Source of the DNA: Chlamydia trachomatis
GTDB lineage: Bacteria; Chlamydiota; Chlamydiia; Chlamydiales; Rhabdochlamydiaceae
Reading direction: 5' to 3'
DNA: 61,942 nt
NCBI GenBank assembly: GCA_945875745.1
Contig: CAMCLJ010000004.1
Location: forward strand, 1-61,942
The translations under genes and the position numbers were made by a program. The stretch's first letter is position 1; the number at the start of each line of letters is the position of its first letter. This document shows, piece after piece, positions 59,546-61,942 of the stretch. The notes under the pieces are model-generated. The model was not told the DNA's origin and ran no database searches. It saw only the letters and a list, made by a program, of their open reading frames with translations.

Positions 59546-60639
59546 CAAATTTTAAACCCATCTATACTATAACACCTGGCATTGCGAAAAGCCTTATGAG
59601 AATTGAGGCTGCGAAGGAAAAGGTCGCATTACTGCCGGTTAATCCTACAGTACTTGCCTCGCTGCGTGAGACGGCTAAACTATACACAACGCACTATTCA
59701 ACCATGATAGAAGGCAATCACCTTAAGCCCGATGAGATCAAAGAGGTCATTCAGCTTCAAGGTCATTTCCCCGGTAGAGAACGTGATGAGCATGAAGTAA
59801 AAGGCTATTATGCTGCACTTGTTCAGCTTGAACAATATGCGTCACAAAACCATCCTGTTACCGAAAAAATCATCCAGACCTTGCATGCCCTGGTGATGAG
59901 CGATGGAAGAACGCGTATTAAACCAACGCCTTACCGAGATGGACAAAATGTTATCAAAGACAGCGGCACAGGAACAATAGTTTATATGCCTGCGGAAGCA
60001 AAAGATGTACCTGGGCTTATGCGCAACTTAGTGTCATGGATCAAAGCAAATGAAGAGATACCGTGCCCGATTGTCGCAGGGATTGCTCATTATCAGTTTG
60101 CAACAATTCACCCCTATTATGACGGTAATGGGCGAACGAGCCGGTTACTGACGACGCTAATCTTGCACCTTGGTGGGTATGATTTAAAAGGACTGTATTC
60201 TCTTGAAGAATACTACGCTAAAAATTTGCTTGGTTATTATCGCGCCATCAGCATTGGTCCATCTCACAATTATTATTTTGGAAGGGCGGAAAGCGATATA
60301 ACCCCTTGGGTGGAATATTTTACGGAAGGGATGGCTTTTGCTTTTGAAAAAGTTGTTGCACAAATGATTGCAAGTAATGAGAAAGGCGAAAAAGATCATT
60401 CGCAAGTTTTGCGCACCTTAGATCCGAAACAGCGCAAAGCCTTGGAATTATTTAAAGGATATGATGTTGTTACAGCCAAGCAAATAGGCGATCTATTTGG
60501 CTTCCAGCCTAGAACGAATGCCGCGCTTTGCAAAAAGTGGGTTGAAGGTGGTTTTTTAGAAATAGTAGACGCCTCTAACAAAGCCAGAAAATATAAGCTG
60601 GCAGCCCCTTACGATATTATTGTGAAGGAGAGTCTATGA
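59539..60639 (+). CDS. Fic-domain protein with N-terminal inhibitory helix
   Basis: A 366-residue Fic protein. The active motif is H191-P-Y-Y-D-G-N-G-R-T-S-R, a full H-x-F/Y-x-D-G-N-G-R-x-x-R core, so nucleotidyl (AMP) transfer is expected. S54-T-M-I-E-G59 matches the (S/T)xxxE(G/N) inhibitory motif in front of the Fic core, the class II arrangement. The C-terminal 80 residues (QRKALELFKGYDVVTAKQIG, then LFGFQPRTNAALCKKWVEGG) resemble a winged helix. It is the only intact gene in this decayed stretch. The next frame begins inside its stop (ATGA). Targets are unknown; this could be a regulator or a toxin-type module. Confidence 0.9.
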   Translation: MPTNFKPIYTITPGIAKSLMRIEAAKEKVALLPVNPTVLASLRETAKLYTTHYSTMIEGNHLKPDEIKEVIQLQGHFPGRERDEHEVKGYYAALVQLEQYASQNHPVTEKIIQTLHALVMSDGRTRIKPTPYRDGQNVIKDSGTGTIVYMPAEAKDVPGLMRNLVSWIKANEEIPCPIVAGIAHYQFATIHPYYDGNGRTSRLLTTLILHLGGYDLKGLYSLEEYYAKNLLGYYRAISIGPSHNYYFGRAESDITPWVEYFTEGMAFAFEKVVAQMIASNEKGEKDHSQVLRTLDPKQRKALELFKGYDVVTAKQIGDLFGFQPRTNAALCKKWVEGGFLEIVDASNKARKYKLAAPYDIIVKESL

Positions 60640-60997
60640 CCACCTTCCACTCAAACATCATCTGCATTTACAGAGAAAAAGGCAAAGTGTGGCTTGCCGA
60701 ACTGCCAGAGCGTGTTACGGCAATATCTTCAAGGCTGGATTTACGTGATTTAAAAGAAGTTACAAATCTTACTTGCAACTATGTGTTGTCAGGATTGCAA
60801 GGCAATAACCCTATCATTTTAAAATTGGGACTTGATCATGAGGCACTAAATCGAGAAGCTTTTGCGCTCAAGTGCTTTGCAGGATATGGTGTAGTGAAGG
60901 TGCTTGCTGAAGATAAGGGAACGCTGCTTCTAGAAAGAGCCGTGCCTGCTACATCGCTTAAAAGCTATTTTCCAACTAACGAAAATAAATCTATCGA
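60636..60997 (+). pseudogene. N-terminal fragment of an APH(6)/hydroxyurea-resistance-type kinase
   Basis: Begins at the ATG overlapping the Fic stop. GKVWLAELPERVTAISSRLD, LSGLQGNNPIILKLGLDHEA, LNREAFALKCFAGYGVVKVL and GTLLLERAVPATSL match the N-lobe of the aminoglycoside/hydroxyurea kinase family (streptomycin 6-kinase type). The family then stops at about residue 120. No catalytic HGDLHxxN loop or DPK/DFG-like motif follows. The open frame ends at 61019, but from about 60998 the DNA encodes a different family in another frame. Not functional as a kinase. Confidence 0.72.
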
Positions 60998-61204
60998 AAC
61001 GGCAATATCCAGGCGATAAAGATCATACTCGATCGCATTCTTCCTCCGAAAAAAGAATCTCGTATACACATTGATTTGCCTCTAATTCAAAACCCTGCTG
61101 ATATTCTCAACGCCACGCAGCAGATTGTCACTTCTGTGGGACGTGGAGAAATAACACTAGCCCCAGTTCACTGGCCCGCAATATGGGGAGCGCAATCAAG
61201 TTAG
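60998..61204 (+). pseudogene. DUF5681-like C-terminal fragment
   Basis: In the frame starting AACGGCAAT at 60998 the DNA reads NGNIQAIKIILDRILPPKKE, then IDLPLIQNPADILNATQQI and VTSVGRGEITLAP, ending at TAG 61202. This matches the end of DUF5681 proteins, found beside phage terminase or plasmid genes ('ALKLCLDRI.PPRK...DL..I....D...A...I...VA.GEITP'). It has no start. It is joined directly to the kinase fragment, making a chimeric scar. Confidence 0.6.
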
Positions 61205-61229
61205 CCTGATTCGACACTACAACTTGAAA

Positions 61230-61708
61230 TCAGATAATCGTTTTTTTTGTCTTTGAAATCTGACCTGATAGACCTAGAGCCTTATAAATTTGCCCCTGAT
61301 GTTCTTCTGCTTTTGTCGTGCTTCTATGGTAGAGTATCTTTCCTTCTTGCATTTTAGCTTTCATAGTAACGCGTACACGACTCGATATCTGAGTAAGCAC
61401 TGTTGTCCATTGATGTGTAATGCCCTGTTTACCTAGCTGGTAAAGGCAATTCTGAATGAGATGGTAAGCTAGAATTGTGATCCAGAGATGCCCATCAACT
61501 CTACCTTCTTTTTGGTGATACACGGGTCGCAATCCAAGAGAGGACTTCATAAACTTGAAGATATCTTCTATCCCTCTAAGCGTATTGTAGAGTGTCCATA
61601 ACTCTTTGGCTCCGCCGTCAAGTATATTAGTTCGGAGAAAATAATGTCCTGTTAACTTTGCTTCCATTTTCTCAGGGATCTCTGTCCATTCAACCAAGGT
61701 GTTAGATC
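61230..61708 (-). pseudogene. C-terminal fragment of an IS1634/IS4-type transposase
   Basis: About 155 residues of the transposase C-terminal part: GHYFLRTNILDGGAKELWTL, YNTLRGIEDIFKFMKSSLGL, RPVYHQKEGRVDGHLWITIL and AYHLIQNCLYQL. The segment includes the region with the last catalytic Glu (I-E-D-I-F-K in the usual E-x6-(K/R) place). No ATG or N-terminal half is present; upstream (reverse strand) there is a stop near 61710. The fragment abuts the AbiEii-like frame, so deletion has removed the rest of the element. Confidence 0.78.
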
Positions 61709-61942
61709 GTCATAATAAAGAACCAAATCAGCTTATCGGCAGATGGAACCTTATTGTTCCAAAATCACTCCTCCAGAAAACTTGGGAAGAACCACATAAA
61801 AATTTTTAAAGATCTGCTTATCAGAGAATCTAACCAAACGGGTTTTCGGCCTGAAATATTGGAAAAAGTTTGGCAGTTAATGAACGTTTTGGAAGGGATC
61901 AACGCGCATCCATACTTACAAGAACGACTTGTGTTAATACGA
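61709..61942 (+). CDS. AbiEii/AbiGii-type nucleotidyltransferase toxin, N-terminal part
   Basis: A 78-codon open frame that runs off the window. It reads HIKIFKDLLIRESNQTGFRP, then EILEKVWQLMNVLEGINAHP and YLQERLVLIR, the standard N-terminal helices of AbiEii-family toxins just before the G-G-T nucleotidyltransferase motif, which would lie outside. No ATG is present; TTG 61754 is a possible start, or the 5' end was cut by the adjacent transposase scar. AbiEii toxins act in abortive infection / toxin-antitoxin systems, with the antitoxin gene usually upstream. No antitoxin is seen here. Confidence 0.62.

Noticed and set aside
1-61942. tRNA, rRNA, tmRNA or riboswitch genes
   Set aside because: I looked through the larger gaps for cloverleaf or known riboswitch patterns and saw none; a covariance-model search could still find something weak.

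Overview
The window is a chromosomal segment of a member of the order Chlamydiales, most likely an amoeba- or arthropod-associated 'environmental' chlamydia rather than a Chlamydia species. Several gene blocks match the gene order I remember from Chlamydia trachomatis (CT numbers here are from memory): dnaG-hypothetical-mutS-uvrC (CT794-CT791), rpsN-rpmJ-rpmH-rnpA (CT787-CT784) with a CT783-like thioredoxin-fold protein nearby, DUF177-rpmF-plsX-rng-plsB-insulinase (CT809-CT806), and yebC-acetyltransferase-prfB-SWIB-ispD-truA-HAD (CT457-CT464). A TyrP-like permease, a SWIB-domain protein and the cysteine-free S14 and L36 fit this assignment. I could not assign a genus.

Layout. 1-416: the 5' end of an IS transposase and an AlbA_2-type pseudogene. 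450-10314: a secreted S10 carboxypeptidase, an M19 dipeptidase, dnaG (reverse strand), then mutS, a small lipoprotein and uvrC. 10602-12930: the first member of a lineage-specific paralogue family and a porin-like outer-membrane protein. 12977-23079: an Asp23/AmaP-like pair, ribosomal protein genes with rnpA, a UvrD helicase, the thioredoxin-fold protein, a Tsr3/DTW-like protein, an inverse-autotransporter adhesin and an aromatic amino-acid permease. 23285-26435: pcnB, an alpha/beta hydrolase and lpxB, tightly packed. 26470-30755: two large effector-like proteins related to the 10602-11333 gene. 31330-38677: phospholipid-synthesis and RNA-processing genes and a secreted M16 protease. 38801-42291: two long proteins made of about 25-residue DUF4116-like repeats. 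42399-54171: a glycolipid glycosyltransferase-like gene, a VTT membrane protein, and the conserved yebC-to-truA block including prfB with its +1 frameshift site. 54363-58278: a large protein with a phosphoinositide-phosphatase-type CX5R site beside a sphingomyelinase-like EEP phosphodiesterase. 58395-61942: a degraded accessory region of fragments (deformylase, BRO antirepressor, antibiotic kinase, DUF5681, IS1634-type transposase, AbiEii toxin) around one intact Fic gene.

How the genes may work together. The most interesting layer is probably host interaction. Three paralogous effector-like genes (10602-11333, 26470-28500, 29037-30755) each carry a nearly identical 19-bp element that contains the -10 hexamer, which suggests a small co-regulated regulon. 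Two of them also share a hairpin-bearing upstream segment. The phosphatase/phosphodiesterase pair could modify lipids of the host-derived vacuole. The inverse autotransporter, the DUF4116 repeat proteins and a small single-pass membrane protein with tandem repeats behind a strong promoter add further candidates. All effector functions are inferred from sequence character only. Secretion has not been shown.
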